Assembly: GCA_031841125.1 (NCBI GenBank)
Contig: CM063110.1
Location: 17,727,626 to 17,791,625, forward strand
Length of the DNA stretch: 64,000 nt
DNA from: Acanthococcus lagerstroemiae
Lineage: Eukaryota > Arthropoda > Insecta > Hemiptera > Eriococcidae
Direction of reading: 5' to 3'
Notes under the pieces: generated by a model
What the model saw: only the letters and a program-made list of their open reading frames with translations
Databases searched by the model: none
What the model was told of the DNA's origin: nothing
In this document: positions 43,440 through 54,070 of the stretch, piece after piece
How the letters are laid out: every line of letters starts with the position of its first letter
Numbering within the stretch: position 1 is the first letter of the stretch
Translations under genes and position numbers: made by a program

Positions 43440-44745
43440 TTGAGAGAAGGTTTCCGTGTACCGGGTGTCGATATGTCGGTGTGCTGTCATACCTTCAATG
43501 GTATCCATTCTGCTTTTGTTCGTACTGCATACAATACGCGGTCAAGTAGTTCCTCTCTTCCTTTCATTTAATTATTTATCTTCTTAACGAGTTGAAGTTA
43601 CGTGGATTGAATTCTCTATGTGTTTATAACTGTGCGTGCGGCGCGTAGAAGATTTCTTCCGTGTAGCGATGAGAAGATTCTTGAAGAAATGATACGATGA
43701 GCCGCTGACTGTCTAGGTGCCCGTTTTGCAGTCCTCAGACCTGAAAACCGCTGATCGTTCTTTAGGCTGCGAGGTGTGCATTTCATGTCCTCGGACTGGT
43801 TGCATCCTGATGATGAATGCAGCGGTGAGCTTTTCAGTGAACTTCTCGTAGCAGAATCAGGTCACACTCGAGGATGCCCGGTTGAACATGTTTGGCCTTT
43901 CGATTTCTCATCAGATCCTGCTGCCGGGTTTTGGTCTTGTGGAACGAGTAGAGACTGTTATTTTCTAATAAGGTATTCGAAAAATATTATTGTCTCCGAG
44001 AGCGATAAAGCGAGCAGGTAACGGCAACGCCGAATGAAGAACAGATCTGAATGTGTGCCTGGTTAATGCTTGTATAAGAAACGGTAGGTCATTAACATGA
44101 CATGCGTAAATTCCATTTTTACCTAATCTTCGCATGTGACGGAACTTGTCGGATTTTAGATTTAATGCCGGCGGCTGTGTGTGTGTACGAGAATGATGTA
44201 AACCGAGTGTACTGTCGAGTGAAAAGCGTAACCGGTCTTAATTCAAATCGGTATGATTTTGGTACGCGTTCCTGCTTGTCACGGGAGACAGCCGAGCAGT
44301 AAAACAAGACTAAGGAATGAAATCCCGAGGTACACTCCGAAGGTTCGGAGATGATATTTGGGTGAACTCGTGTACTGCGTGGACCCTTCCACTGCTGTGT
44401 ATTGACAAAAGAAAAGGTTGGCTCTTGGGCCACATCTCCGTTACCGTTACCAGTTGGACAGCAATGCTCCTAACCGAGGGCTCGAGTATGGTAATACCAG
44501 TGCAGCAGTCGCTTTCAGTATTTAAGAGGTCGCGTACATCACTTTTATGGTTGTATTCCCAGTGTTAGTTGTACAGTTATAAGTATTGTATAATTATGGA
44601 TTGTAGCAATCCTGTAAATTTGTGCGAGGTCATAAAAAGCGTGCCTTGAGACAAGAAATGGGGAGAGGGGCTGAAAACTGAATTTGTAGTTCTTGTTATG
44701 CCGGGCCGGTCCGAGGTTTTGATCGCCCGTTGCGTTTCTCACTCG
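43440..44745. other. No gene recognised
   Basis: Near-even base composition with frames of 60-104 codons on both strands, none recognised. Could hide exons. I see no supporting motif. Confidence 0.35.
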
Positions 44746-44749
44746 CAGT

Positions 44750-45275
44750 GTCATCAAGATTCGACCAAAGTATGTTAAGACGCTGTGAAGACACATTCAT
44801 ACTTTATTAGGACGCATTTCTGATTGTATGAAGTCTCATTAATAATTATTCAGGCTGTTCTGTAGGAGTTTTAAGACAACTGATAGTGACGTAACAGCCG
44901 ACAGTGTTCGTGCCAAATTAGAATTTTGTTTTATAGGGCATTAGAACATTCAGCTATTGTTTTCACTTCAGATTATTAAAGTATGACGTTATGAATTGAG
45001 ACTTGGGGAAGAGTCAAGACTGTGATTGCTTTAAACCCATGTGGACTGTCTTAGTACTCATTTGAACTTCCTTAGTCCTTTTCAAAACTCATTCAAATCC
45101 ACTTAGTGCTGTTTAAGGCTCTCCAACTTCTTTAGATCTATTCAGATATATTCAGCCTCCTTTAGCACTTCTTAAGACGCTCGAGGTCTCTAAAATACAA
45201 ATTACGAAATTGAAACTAATCTGGACTGCTTCAGCTCGTGGATGAACTCATTCAGCCATGTTCAGATTCTTGTTC
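44750..45275 (+). repeat. Degenerate ~11-bp repeat array
   Basis: From about 45055: TTAGTACTC, ATTTGAACTTC, CTTAGTCCTT, TTCAAAACTC, ATTCAAATCC, CTTAGTGCTG and so on, at 10-12 bp. More diffuse at 44760-45050. Confidence 0.65.
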
Positions 45276-46724
45276 ACTAGCTATTAGTACAGTTAATGGA
45301 ATGCGAAATTCATGAGAATAGTGCACTTCATCGCAACATGTACGAGATTCGGTATATGAGCTTTCTCGGGCATCAGGATTAGTATCAGATTGAAGTCAAT
45401 TCTCCTAGCTCCCTCTTTCGTGCATTTTTATCATGAAAGCTTGAGATTCGGTGTGTGAGCCAGTGTTCCCTTACTAGAAAAGTGAAATTCTGCTGTAGAC
45501 GAATAACAACTCTGCTTTATTCTGCTAGTGAGGCGTTCAAGTCTGCCATTTTCTTCTGCCATATAAATGTTAAATTCTGCCGAAATGTTGTCTAATTTTA
45601 ATAAATTTTATATTCTCTTTCTGTACCTATTATTATTTTTTTGCCTCATTCATAAAAATGCAAAATAAGCTTAATGCTTCCTTACTACGAGTAGAAAATA
45701 ATTAGGACTTACTGCAAAATTCTATGCCGTCATTCGTATTTTTTCACCCTTATTTTACAATTTTTATTATATAATATTCTGGTATTTAGAAAATATCACC
45801 CTTTCGTATATTCTGTGAAGTTCACCCGTAATATCAAAATTAGTTGAAAGGACACAAATTTAGTTTGGAAATTAGAACATCAACACTAAAAGGTATGATC
45901 AAACCCGGAAAAGAAGTATCCTAATTCAAGATTCCTTAATTTGAGAACGCGACTGGAACTAGGTAAATGGTAAACTAAGATTCCAGCGATCAGCATAAAA
46001 CCATGAACAACTGTCCAATGAAAAGTGCAGTCATTGGTCATTGAGTACAGTACAACGTTTTGTAGAAGCAATGTTCCCTTGATTTTAAATTTTAAATGAG
46101 ATAATTTTTCAAAATTCTGATGAAAATTCTGTTTGTCTGCTGATTCTGTTATCATTTTCCTAACTTCTGCTAAAAATTTGCTTTCTGCTCAATCCAGAGA
46201 AATTCAGCCAAAAGAGCAGAAGCTCATAATGAGATTGAAGTCAGTTCCTCCGACCCCCTTCCAACGGGCTTTGCCGTACTTTTGTCCGAATAGGAATAAT
46301 ACAATTCAAAAAATTCGGTGCGATCTTCTCCTGGGAGAAACAGATGAGATTTTTCGTGCAATAATGCCGTTTTTGAAAATTCAGCGGATTCCTCATTTGC
46401 TACCTGCCAGCATCACAATTTTGGAGTCGGAATTCACGTAACATCAAAAATGACCGTAGCGATCTACAGAACCACGTATTTTATATCCGTGATGTGATCT
46501 GTTAGAATTTTTCTGCAGATTCTCTTTCGGTTGAACAGTTCAGGATTCAAAATTAAAACAGTGTCCAAAAATGTAACAGTCTGAAAAATATAATATGTGA
46601 TATGCGTGTGAATTAGCTGAAAATGTGTCCCCGCCTTCTCTGCCGAGTGCCACTAACTTGACCTCAGCTTCAAAATCGATACAAAGTCAGTGACCAGCAT
46701 ATCAGTTGATACACTGATTTCGTT
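45276..46724. other. No gene recognised
   Basis: AT-rich. Repeated AATTCTGC / TTCTGCT words near 45490-45590 and 46110-46210 suggest an old dispersed repeat. Unrecognised frames of 89 (-) and 102 codons (+). Confidence 0.4.
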
Positions 46725-46812
46725 AATAATAATGGTGTGGTGGGACGTATGGCGATGCACGCATGCTACAGTGGCCTCTGAGATACCGCACCCCCGGCCC
46801 CGGGAATTACCC
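46725..46812. repeat. Dispersed repeat, GTGCACGCA block, copy 2
   Basis: Partner of 22226-22312, with GGCGATGCACGCATGC and GAGATACCGCACC. Confidence 0.55.
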
Positions 46813-46870
46813 TTTTCAGTATCGCATCAGTGGCTGAGTGCTGACAAAAGTTTAAAAAGTTACGTTTTCA

Positions 46871-47794
46871 CAGGATGTCTACAGGGTCAAGTGAGTCACG
46901 TAAGTCAAGTAAAAGTCAAGTATTCAAAGAAAAAGTCAAGTGGTAAAGTAAAAGTCAAGTATTTTCTCAAAATGCTTTCATAGGTCAAGTAATGTTAATT
47001 ATATGAATGACTCGGAACGAGAAATAAACTAAAAAATAACAAAGCTAGAGGTAAAAACTTTTGTTCCAATCTTCAATAATTGCAATTTGTTCTTCTTCAT
47101 TATTTGCGCCGTATAGCTTATCATACTAATTTTTGCAGTTTTACGACTTTCTGAACTGCTTGCATGTTCCTGCATAAGGCGCGCCTTTTCGCAGTCCTTA
47201 TAAAGTCAAATTTATAAGCAGGGACGTACTGAAGAATATATCCTGGGGGGAGGAGGGGGGGGAACTTGTGAAAGACCCAAATGACTAAACTCATAATTTC
47301 CAAGTATCAAAGCATCAAAGCGAAAAAAAAGAAAAACTTTGATTGACTTCTTGGATGTTTTCAATTGATGACTCAATTCAAAATTCTCAAATATCAGAGC
47401 AAAAAAAAAAACCCTTTTAAGGCTTGTTGGATTTTTCCAACTTCTCAACCGAATTCCCAAGTGTCTAATGTCAAAGCAAGCAAAAAAAAAAAATAATAAA
47501 AACTTAACTGACTAATTGAATTTTTTAAACTGATGACTCAACTCAAAATTCCCAAATATCAAAGCAAAAAAAAAAAAACAACTGTTCTTTTGACTTGTTG
47601 GATAAATATCAAAGTAAAAAAAAATCTTTTGACTTGTTAGATTTCCCCAACTTCTCAACTCAATTGCCAAGTGTCAAAGCAAATTTCTACGGGGGGGGAT
47701 GTTAGTTGCCCCCGTACCCCCTAACGGTACGTGCATCTTTATAAGGCAAATAAAAGTCAAGTACTTTGATTTTCCAAATTGCGTAGATACCCTG
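46871..47794 (+). mobile_element. CAGGRTGTCTAC element, AAGTCAAGTA family
   Basis: Left CAGGATGTCTACAGG, right GCGTAGATACCCTG, inverted. TTTCA precedes the left and follows the right end. The interior near both ends repeats AAGTCAAGTA. It is split by the hAT-like copy at 47219-47737. Without that insert it is about 400 bp. Confidence 0.75.
47219..47737 (+). mobile_element. hAT-like element, CAGGGACGTACCG ends, copy 3
   Basis: Left CAGGGACGTACTG, right CGGTACGTGCATC, inverted. Perfect 8-bp target duplication TTTATAAG at 47211-47218 and 47738-47745, the hAT signature. The interior has about five tandem copies of a 70-80-bp unit (ACTCAACTCAAAATTCCCAA, TATCAAAGCAAAAA, GACTTGTTGGATTT) against about three and 1.5 in the other copies. 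No transposase. Confidence 0.9.
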
Positions 47795-47973
47795 TTTCAA
47801 CGTCCTTCCTAGAACCAAAAAGAAAGACGACGCTATTTTTTTGATTTCTGCAGAGTAGTGGTAGAGGTCACGAAAAAATCCTTTTTAATGGATAGATACA
47901 GGGGGAGGGGGTGAAAAAGCATCTGTTCTGTTGGCAGAACTCGATGCCGCTAAAAAAAAATCAAAAATGTAAC

Positions 47974-48336
47974 CAGGGTGCTTAGTTTTGGAAAAGTCAG
48001 GGATTTTAGAAAATATTTGCGGAAAAAGCGAAATGCATATAAGAGAGCTTCCAAAAGTGTGCTTCCATGTGTTGTCCTTTGAAGTGATTAAAACCAATTG
48101 ATTAAGATTTTTTTTAAATTATTTTTTTTAAATTAAATTTTTATTTTTATATGTATCTTAGCTGTGTTTTTAAGATTTTATTCTGCGTAATAAATTGCAA
48201 AAATTTGCGTATTGCGGACATCTTTTCGCACGCTCTGTAACTTCATTTAGCCAATTTTGGACCGCTCTGAAACTTGTCGGAGAAGTTAGGGAACAGTCAA
48301 GGAATTTCATTTTAGAAAAAAAAACTGGGCACCCTG
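47974..48336 (+). mobile_element. CAGGGTGC-end element, copy 2, complete
   Basis: Left CAGGGTGCTTAGTTTTGG, right CTGGGCACCCTG, inverted; AAAAGTCAGGGATTTTAGAA lies inside the left end and GTCAAGGAATTTCATTTTAG inside the right. Flanks TAAC and TTAA are ambiguous for a target duplication. Partner of 12225-12520. No coding capacity. Confidence 0.8.
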
Positions 48337-48339
48337 TTA

Positions 48340-48784
48340 ACGTTTACGCCTATAAGGACCAGTAGTGATGAGGGGGGGGGGGGTAGACGAGGTAAGTGGC
48401 TTCTCTGGAAAAATAGCTAGTGCCTATGATTTCCTTTGTATCAATACTAAACATCCGTGGTGTTGGAATGTGGTGAGAGAGAGGCAGGGGTAATGGGTAC
48501 AAAGGTACTAAGTGACATTAGTTTCCCCTATCTTATTTTTCACATTCAATTTCAGCAACAATGAACGTATATTTTTCTGCTTGCTTGAAGCCTTGCGATT
48601 AGCTATCAAAAATATCTCACCCTTCCTGAGAAAAGTACAAATCGCATCCACTGATAAGGCCTGGTAGTGTATGGCAGTATGTATTCGCGTATGTATGCAA
48701 TAGAGTCGCTTCAAGTGACTGTTACCGAAAACAACATATAGTTCGCTGATTGGTGGATTTGGACGAAAACATGACATGGGAGTG
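48340..48784. other. No gene recognised
   Basis: Poly-G run at about 48371-48383. Overlapping short reverse frames with no domain. Confidence 0.4.
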
Positions 48785-48917
48785 AGTGGGGCCATACGCC
48801 ATTTTGGATCCAAAAGCGCCCGTCGATGCCGAATCTCCGACTATGCGGAGCGTGTACCGCGTAGTCAATTCGGCATCGACGGGCGCTTTCGGATCCAAAA
48901 TAGCGTATGACCCCACT
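48785..48917. mobile_element. Foldback element, GCGCCCGTCGATGCCGAA family, copy 2
   Basis: 49-bp arms (48785-48833, 48869-48917) pair with about four mismatches. They start AGTGGGGCCATACGCCATTT, pass GGATCCAAAAG, and end CGTCGATGCCGAA. Loop CGACTATGCGGAGCGTGTAC as in copy 1. The outer arm sequence differs from copy 1 at several positions, yet both arms of this copy share the change. Confidence 0.85.
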
Positions 48918-49714
48918 TGAGATGGAAGGATGATGATAAAAAAAGTTATCCAAAATTAAGCTCATCTGATAGGAAATGAAAAAGGCCGAGGGCTACAACT
49001 TTTGTTCTTAGCATTTTTTCATAAAAATCAATATTTATAAAAGCCGCGAGCAACACTTTTATGAGCACACGTTCTTATGGAGTAATGTACACGTATCATA
49101 TATGTTTTCGTCTTTGACATTAGCGCTCCTGGTGGAACTTACGTATGCGATGAAGGTTTTTTCAACCTGTTCCCACTTGGTAACGTTTTTGGAGCAAGTA
49201 CATAGTACAAGTATTGAAAATTTTTACAGAATTTTTTTTTTTTTTTAATTGGAAACTTGAAGAGCATCAAATTTTGTTTGACACATCATCGCGGTATGAT
49301 CTGTAGCCTGAGCGTCGATTTCGCGTGTGTGTGGATTCAGGGAGTCAGATGTGGTCGATGCCGTTGAAAGCTCACACATCACAGTTTGTCATTACGTGTA
49401 CGATGTTCTACTCAGTTGAAGTAGTATCAGAATTTAGGAGACTGGGCCGGTGTGAGGGGGTGTGCCAGTCCCGCCAGCTGTTTATAAAATGGTACCAAAA
49501 AGTCGAGATGATTATTGTTGTCTTTATTTTTGCTTGTATGGAAACTTGTAACATTTCAGTCTGTTTTTATTGAAAGGTTAGTAAATTCTGAGGGCCAGTA
49601 GGAAACATTGAGAAGATGAAGAGCTTTTTTGCTAGTCAACTGACGGGGTTTCTCATGTGTCCCCCTCATCCTTCTTTTGAGCATGTTCTTCAGATCAACT
49701 CTGTATGGAGAGTA
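48918..49714. other. No gene recognised
   Basis: AT-rich. An 82-codon frame at 49325-49573 is unrecognised. TAGCGCTCCTGG at about 49123 resembles TAGCGCTCCTAG at 25836. Confidence 0.4.
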
Positions 49715-49840
49715 AGAAGTTCGTTGAGATACCATTGCAGTATTAAAACTAGTTTAAACACTGTTAGAACTCATTCAGTCTGTAATAAGAACGTTTCAAT
49801 TCCTGATGACTCATTTCGCCTTCGTTGGGACTAATTCAAA
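49715..49840 (+). repeat. Short ~11-bp repeat array
   Basis: GTTCGTTGAGATACC, GTATTAAAACTAG, TTTAAACACTG, TTAGAACTC, ATTCAGTCTG, ATTCAAACC follow the RTTMARACTC pattern. Confidence 0.55.
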
Positions 49841-51684
49841 CCGTTTCCCGTACCGCCCCATTTCCTTCCTTAATTCACCCCTCGATTCTCGATTGCTGAA
49901 CAAGTTTTGACAAGAGTGAAAAAAATCAGGAGTCTATACAGTCAGAATAATCTCTATTTATAGTGTCAACAAATCGAGCCTTGGGCTCATCCCTACAAAT
50001 CTGAACGAGGGCTCTTCCAGCTATTGTCCAGTCGCCTTTATCTGCCCCGCTTGCTTGAACTTCCTCAACTTACAATTTGATGACCCACTCGTTGCTAGCA
50101 GAATGAAGGATACGACATGGTGGTCTTGGGAAGGGCGAAAAAGGTGACACGAATTGGCTGTACGTATGTGTTCTTGAGAAACACGATAACTGTGGCGAAT
50201 GGATTTACAGTATTTCTTTCTCGAAGTACCCGTCTAGGGAGTCTCACGGTCAGCTTTTGGCATTGAAAATACGAATGCGGAAAATCAAGTATACGAGACG
50301 ATTATAATACACTGGTCTTAACGGCGAACCTGCGAGGTCGAAGGACGGGAACTGCGTACTTACACTTTCTGGATGTGCTGTTTATATGAAGACCTTCGCT
50401 GCGTACCTCAGGTCACAGCTGCAGACAGGGACGGGCTGGCCCTAAACAGGCTTTAGGGCAGATTTACTCGTAGGAGAGATAGCAGATCTAGCAAGCCAGC
50501 TGGAAGTATTGGTTCAGAATATGTTATTGATGAATTGAGTGCTCACTTTTATGTACTTCAGACTCGGTTCGCCTCATTTTCAAGTTATACTCGCGCATAT
50601 TGAGCACATTTGTAGGTTAACAAGCGAAACACGATTTCCTGTAGTACCAAAAGTACATCTCTGGGTACATGTTTGTTTAATAAGCAGAACATGGCCTCCT
50701 GTAGTATCACGAGTACATTTCGATGTGCAACGCTGCGCCAGTGCGCCGTACAGTAGTCAAGACCTCTAGGACGCGAGCGGCGCCGCTAAAATTGGAAATA
50801 AGAACACGAAGATGTGGTAGGTATGATTTCGGATCTGCGAGGCTTCTGCTTCGTCTGTATCGCGTTGAAATCGCCAACCACTCTCGAAATTTTCATCCAG
50901 TTTCGAATTACAGTTCTATAAATCTTCTTCGCCTAAACAAGACCGCAATAGTATAGTGTATATAGTTATAGGTGCAGCTTGTCATATCCGTCGAACGTAC
51001 ATGGTCACGCACCTTTGCTGTGGCCAAGGTCAGCGGTACGGTGCCAAAAAGTATATTCAACTGAGAGAGCATCTCTAGTACCTGACATCTGTTATTAATT
51101 ACCGTCATGGCAATGGTATTAGTACAAACAAAAATCAATTTGAATATGGCTCGGTGCAAATAACTCAAATGTACTTTCCCCGGAACACCCACCTGGACAA
51201 CGTGGCCGCCGGTGACTGGAGTGGGATGAGGAATCGTAATGCGCCCTATGGCAGTTGTGAGTCGAGAGTGAGTTCCCTAGTCCTCTTATAGGAACAAGTC
51301 GAAACATCCGAATCGCACTTTGCTTGCTGCCTAAACTACGTCGAAAATATTGTCGACACTGAAGGAACCGTTATCGCCTTCCGTGATATTCCCACGTAAA
51401 TATGAAATATTTGTTGCGAGGTGAACCGCGCGGAGAGGATTCAAATTTTTGCGCCGTAGGAAGACGTCTTGGAATGCGTATAGTTCGCGTAGCGGGTAGC
51501 AATTTCTGTGAGAATTACGTTGAAACCGAGAACTGGTTGCTATGTTTTCGCACGTCTTCCTGAAAACTTCGTTAGTAGCCGAATTTGAGATTGTGTGGCA
51601 TCAGGTGGCCTCTAAGCTTCAGTGAAGGAGTGCAGTGGACTAAGGTCGAACCTTGAGTACGTGATTCGAGGGCACAGTCTTCGC
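49841..51684. other. No gene recognised
   Basis: Near-even composition, CpG-containing. Frames up to 94 codons on both strands without domains. GAAGAGGGGAC-type words not repeated. No repeats noticed. Confidence 0.35.
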
Positions 51685-51836
51685 CAGTGGCGGATTTACT
51701 CTAAAAGCATGTGGAGCATTTGTTTACTATTTTGGATGGGAAAAGGCACCGAGAAACAGTAAAATAAAAGATGTCTACTTACGCCAAAATTTTAAGTCAT
51801 TTCTTGTTTACTACATCGCTGAGTGTAAATCTGTCC
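51685..51836. mobile_element. Possible hAT MITE, CAGTGGCGGATTTAC
   Basis: Left CAGTGGCGGATTTACTC. GAGTGTAAATCTGTCCG near 51819 is an imperfect inverse. Target duplication not clear. Confidence 0.4.
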
Positions 51837-51959
51837 GTATCAAAGAATCATGACATCTCGGATCAAATTTGGAAAGGGCGTGGATAGTAATTTTTAACAA
51901 GTTTTAAAACTACTGAGGAATCTTGAATTGAGGACCTGACTTCCAAAACGCGCTTAGTC

Positions 51960-52197
51960 CAAAACACAGAAGTATTTGTGTTCTTTACAACATGCTTTGC
52001 AATAATTCGTTCGTTACTATATAAGTTTCTTCAAAGTTTTTGTTTGCAATTAGCATGTTTCTGAACTTTTTTCTTTCTTTTCTGGTAATCAGATTCTGTT
52101 CAGGTGTGAAGATGGTCCGAAAAAATGTACACAAAAGTCGGGCAAAAGTCATACAAAGATCATACTATTGGAAATTTCGTATTTGGTAGACTCCCTG
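51960..52197. mobile_element. CAGGGAGTCTACC-end element, right part
   Basis: CTTTGCAATAATTCGTTCGTT and GTTTTTGTTTGCAATTAGCATG form the uninterrupted version of the repeat split at 40577-42196. Ends TTTGGTAGACTCCCTG, as at 36590-36605. Confidence 0.65.
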
Positions 52198-52868
52198 AAT
52201 AAGTTTGGAAGGGTCTTGAAGAAGTATGGCAGTATCTTGAAGACTTAGAAAATAGGTCTGGAATAATGTTAAATAGACTTGAATAAGTTCTGAAGGCGCT
52301 GTAAACCAGTACTAAATGTGGAGGTGTGTTGAGAGTCTTGCACGAGTTTAAAATCATGTAGAACAGTTTGAAGGAATCTTGAAAAACCCTGTAATAGTCT
52401 TCGGAGAGTCTTACTTAAGCCTAGAAGAGTCTTAAACGTGTCAGTCTCATTTCACATAGTTTTAAGGAGTTTTTAACGAATTTTGAAGAACTCGGGGGTG
52501 TCTTGAAGTGGCGTACTTAAGTATGGTAGAGTCTTGCAGTATCTTGAAAGGTCTCGATCCTGTCCAGAAGAGGCTTATACAAGTTTTCAAGAGTCTTACA
52601 GAAGTATGGTAGATCTTGGGTAGATCCCTGAAAAGCCTTTAATCTCTTTGAAGTGCCTTGAATAAGCGTGCAGAAGTCTGAAGGTGCTGTAAACTTGTAA
52701 GTTTGTAAGTGTCTTTTAAGAGTCTCAAATGAGTTTGGAAGCATGTAGAAACTATCTGAAGGAGTCTTAAACAAGTCTGGAATTGTATTTTTCTCAAGCC
52801 TAGAAGTACCATACGGAAGGCTAATCAAGTCTAGAATCATTTTGAGGAGTCTGTAACACTTTTAACAA
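52198..52868 (-). repeat. ~11-bp repeat array with ~388-bp higher-order period
   Basis: Successive GTCTTGAAGA, AGTATGGCAG, TATCTTGAAGA, CTTAGAAAATA, GGTCTGGAATA and ACTTGAATAAG words show a period near 11 bp, the complement of RTTMARACTC. TCTGAAGGCGCTGTAAAC at 52289 and TCTGAAGGTGCTGTAAAC at 52677 are 388 bp apart with related sequence after each. Confidence 0.75.
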
Positions 52869-53744
52869 GCTTGGTATGGTATAGAACAAATAATAAATGA
52901 ATTGAGTAACGAACTCGAACTAATGGAAATAACAAGTCAGCTTGATGAAAATTATTTAACACTGAAAAGAGCGAAGTATATTCATATACTGAACGGAGCT
53001 TTCATAAATTTACATTCAACGTAGATCGACTGAGCAAATTGATAAATCAATCACAATGCTGTAACCAATAATTATTGAATAATATTTGGGTTTTAAGATG
53101 GTTTTTCAGCATTTGGGAGTGTCTAGAATCTGTATAACTGAAGATGGGAGATCCTGGTAGTATCTTGAAAGGTGTCAATGAAGTCTAGAAGAATCTTAAA
53201 CGCAATTAGAAGAGTCTCGATCAAGTATGGCAGAGTCCTAAAAACTCTTCTACCATATAAACATTTTTGTAAATTTCACTGATGAAAAGAAATATTCTGT
53301 CAGATCAGTGTAATCTGATTTAGCGGTAACACTACGAAAATTTGGGCATCAATACGACAGTACTGCTGTGATGCCTGACAAATAACGATGAAAACATTGT
53401 CGGACAATATTTGGCTTCAGCAGTAATTTGGCAGTACTCAGTGGCAGCATGGTCAGTGTAATAGGCCGTGAGCTGGCAGCAGGTTAGTAGTGTTCTACAG
53501 CAGCGCATCTGATTCAAGTGCCTATAAGCTGGTATTATCTGAACTGGTAGTAGAATTAGCAGGACAGCTGTGGCAATACTGCCGACTTACTAAACTCTTA
53601 AGTTGGCCGTAAAACCACCTGAATTAAGATTGGCAGTCTGCTGCCATAATTCTTCAAACGTCACATTGCTTGTATATTACACAACTTATGGAATTGGTTT
53701 GTTTGCTGAGAAACTTTTGGCACAGTGACATTTTTCATAGGAAA
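52869..53744. other. Interruption in the repeat arrays
   Basis: Mostly unrelated AT-rich sequence. A short ~11-bp array at 53105-53245 and irregular GGCAGTA / AGCAGTA words at 53340-53640. Confidence 0.45.
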
Positions 53745-54070
53745 CAGGTCTAGAAGAGTTTTGTAGAGACGAATAAATTTGTATAATTATGAGGGCCCTG
53801 TAAACAAGTATAGTCAAGTCTAGATGCGAATTTGAAAGCATATGGAACAACCTGACGGAGCCTTAAATAAATCTGAAATAATCTTTGAAAGTCTTAATCA
53901 AGTCTAGAGGAGTCTTGAGAAGTGTTGATGTCTGAAATTGTCTTCAAGAATCTTGACCAAGTTCGGAGTAGTTTGAAAGGGTTTTAATCTAGTTCACAAG
54001 AGTCTAGCAGTCTTATTCAAGTATGGAGTAGCCTTGAGAAGCCGCGAATAGTTCTGAAGTCAAGTCATAA
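53745..54070 (-). repeat. ~11-bp repeat array, continuation
   Basis: GGTCTAGAAGAGTTTTG, AGTCTAGATGCG, GAGCCTTAAATAA, AGTCTTAATCA, AGTCTAGAGG. GAGGGCCCTGTAAACAAGTA at 53791 is the third occurrence of the higher-order marker seen at 52289 and 52677. Confidence 0.7.
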
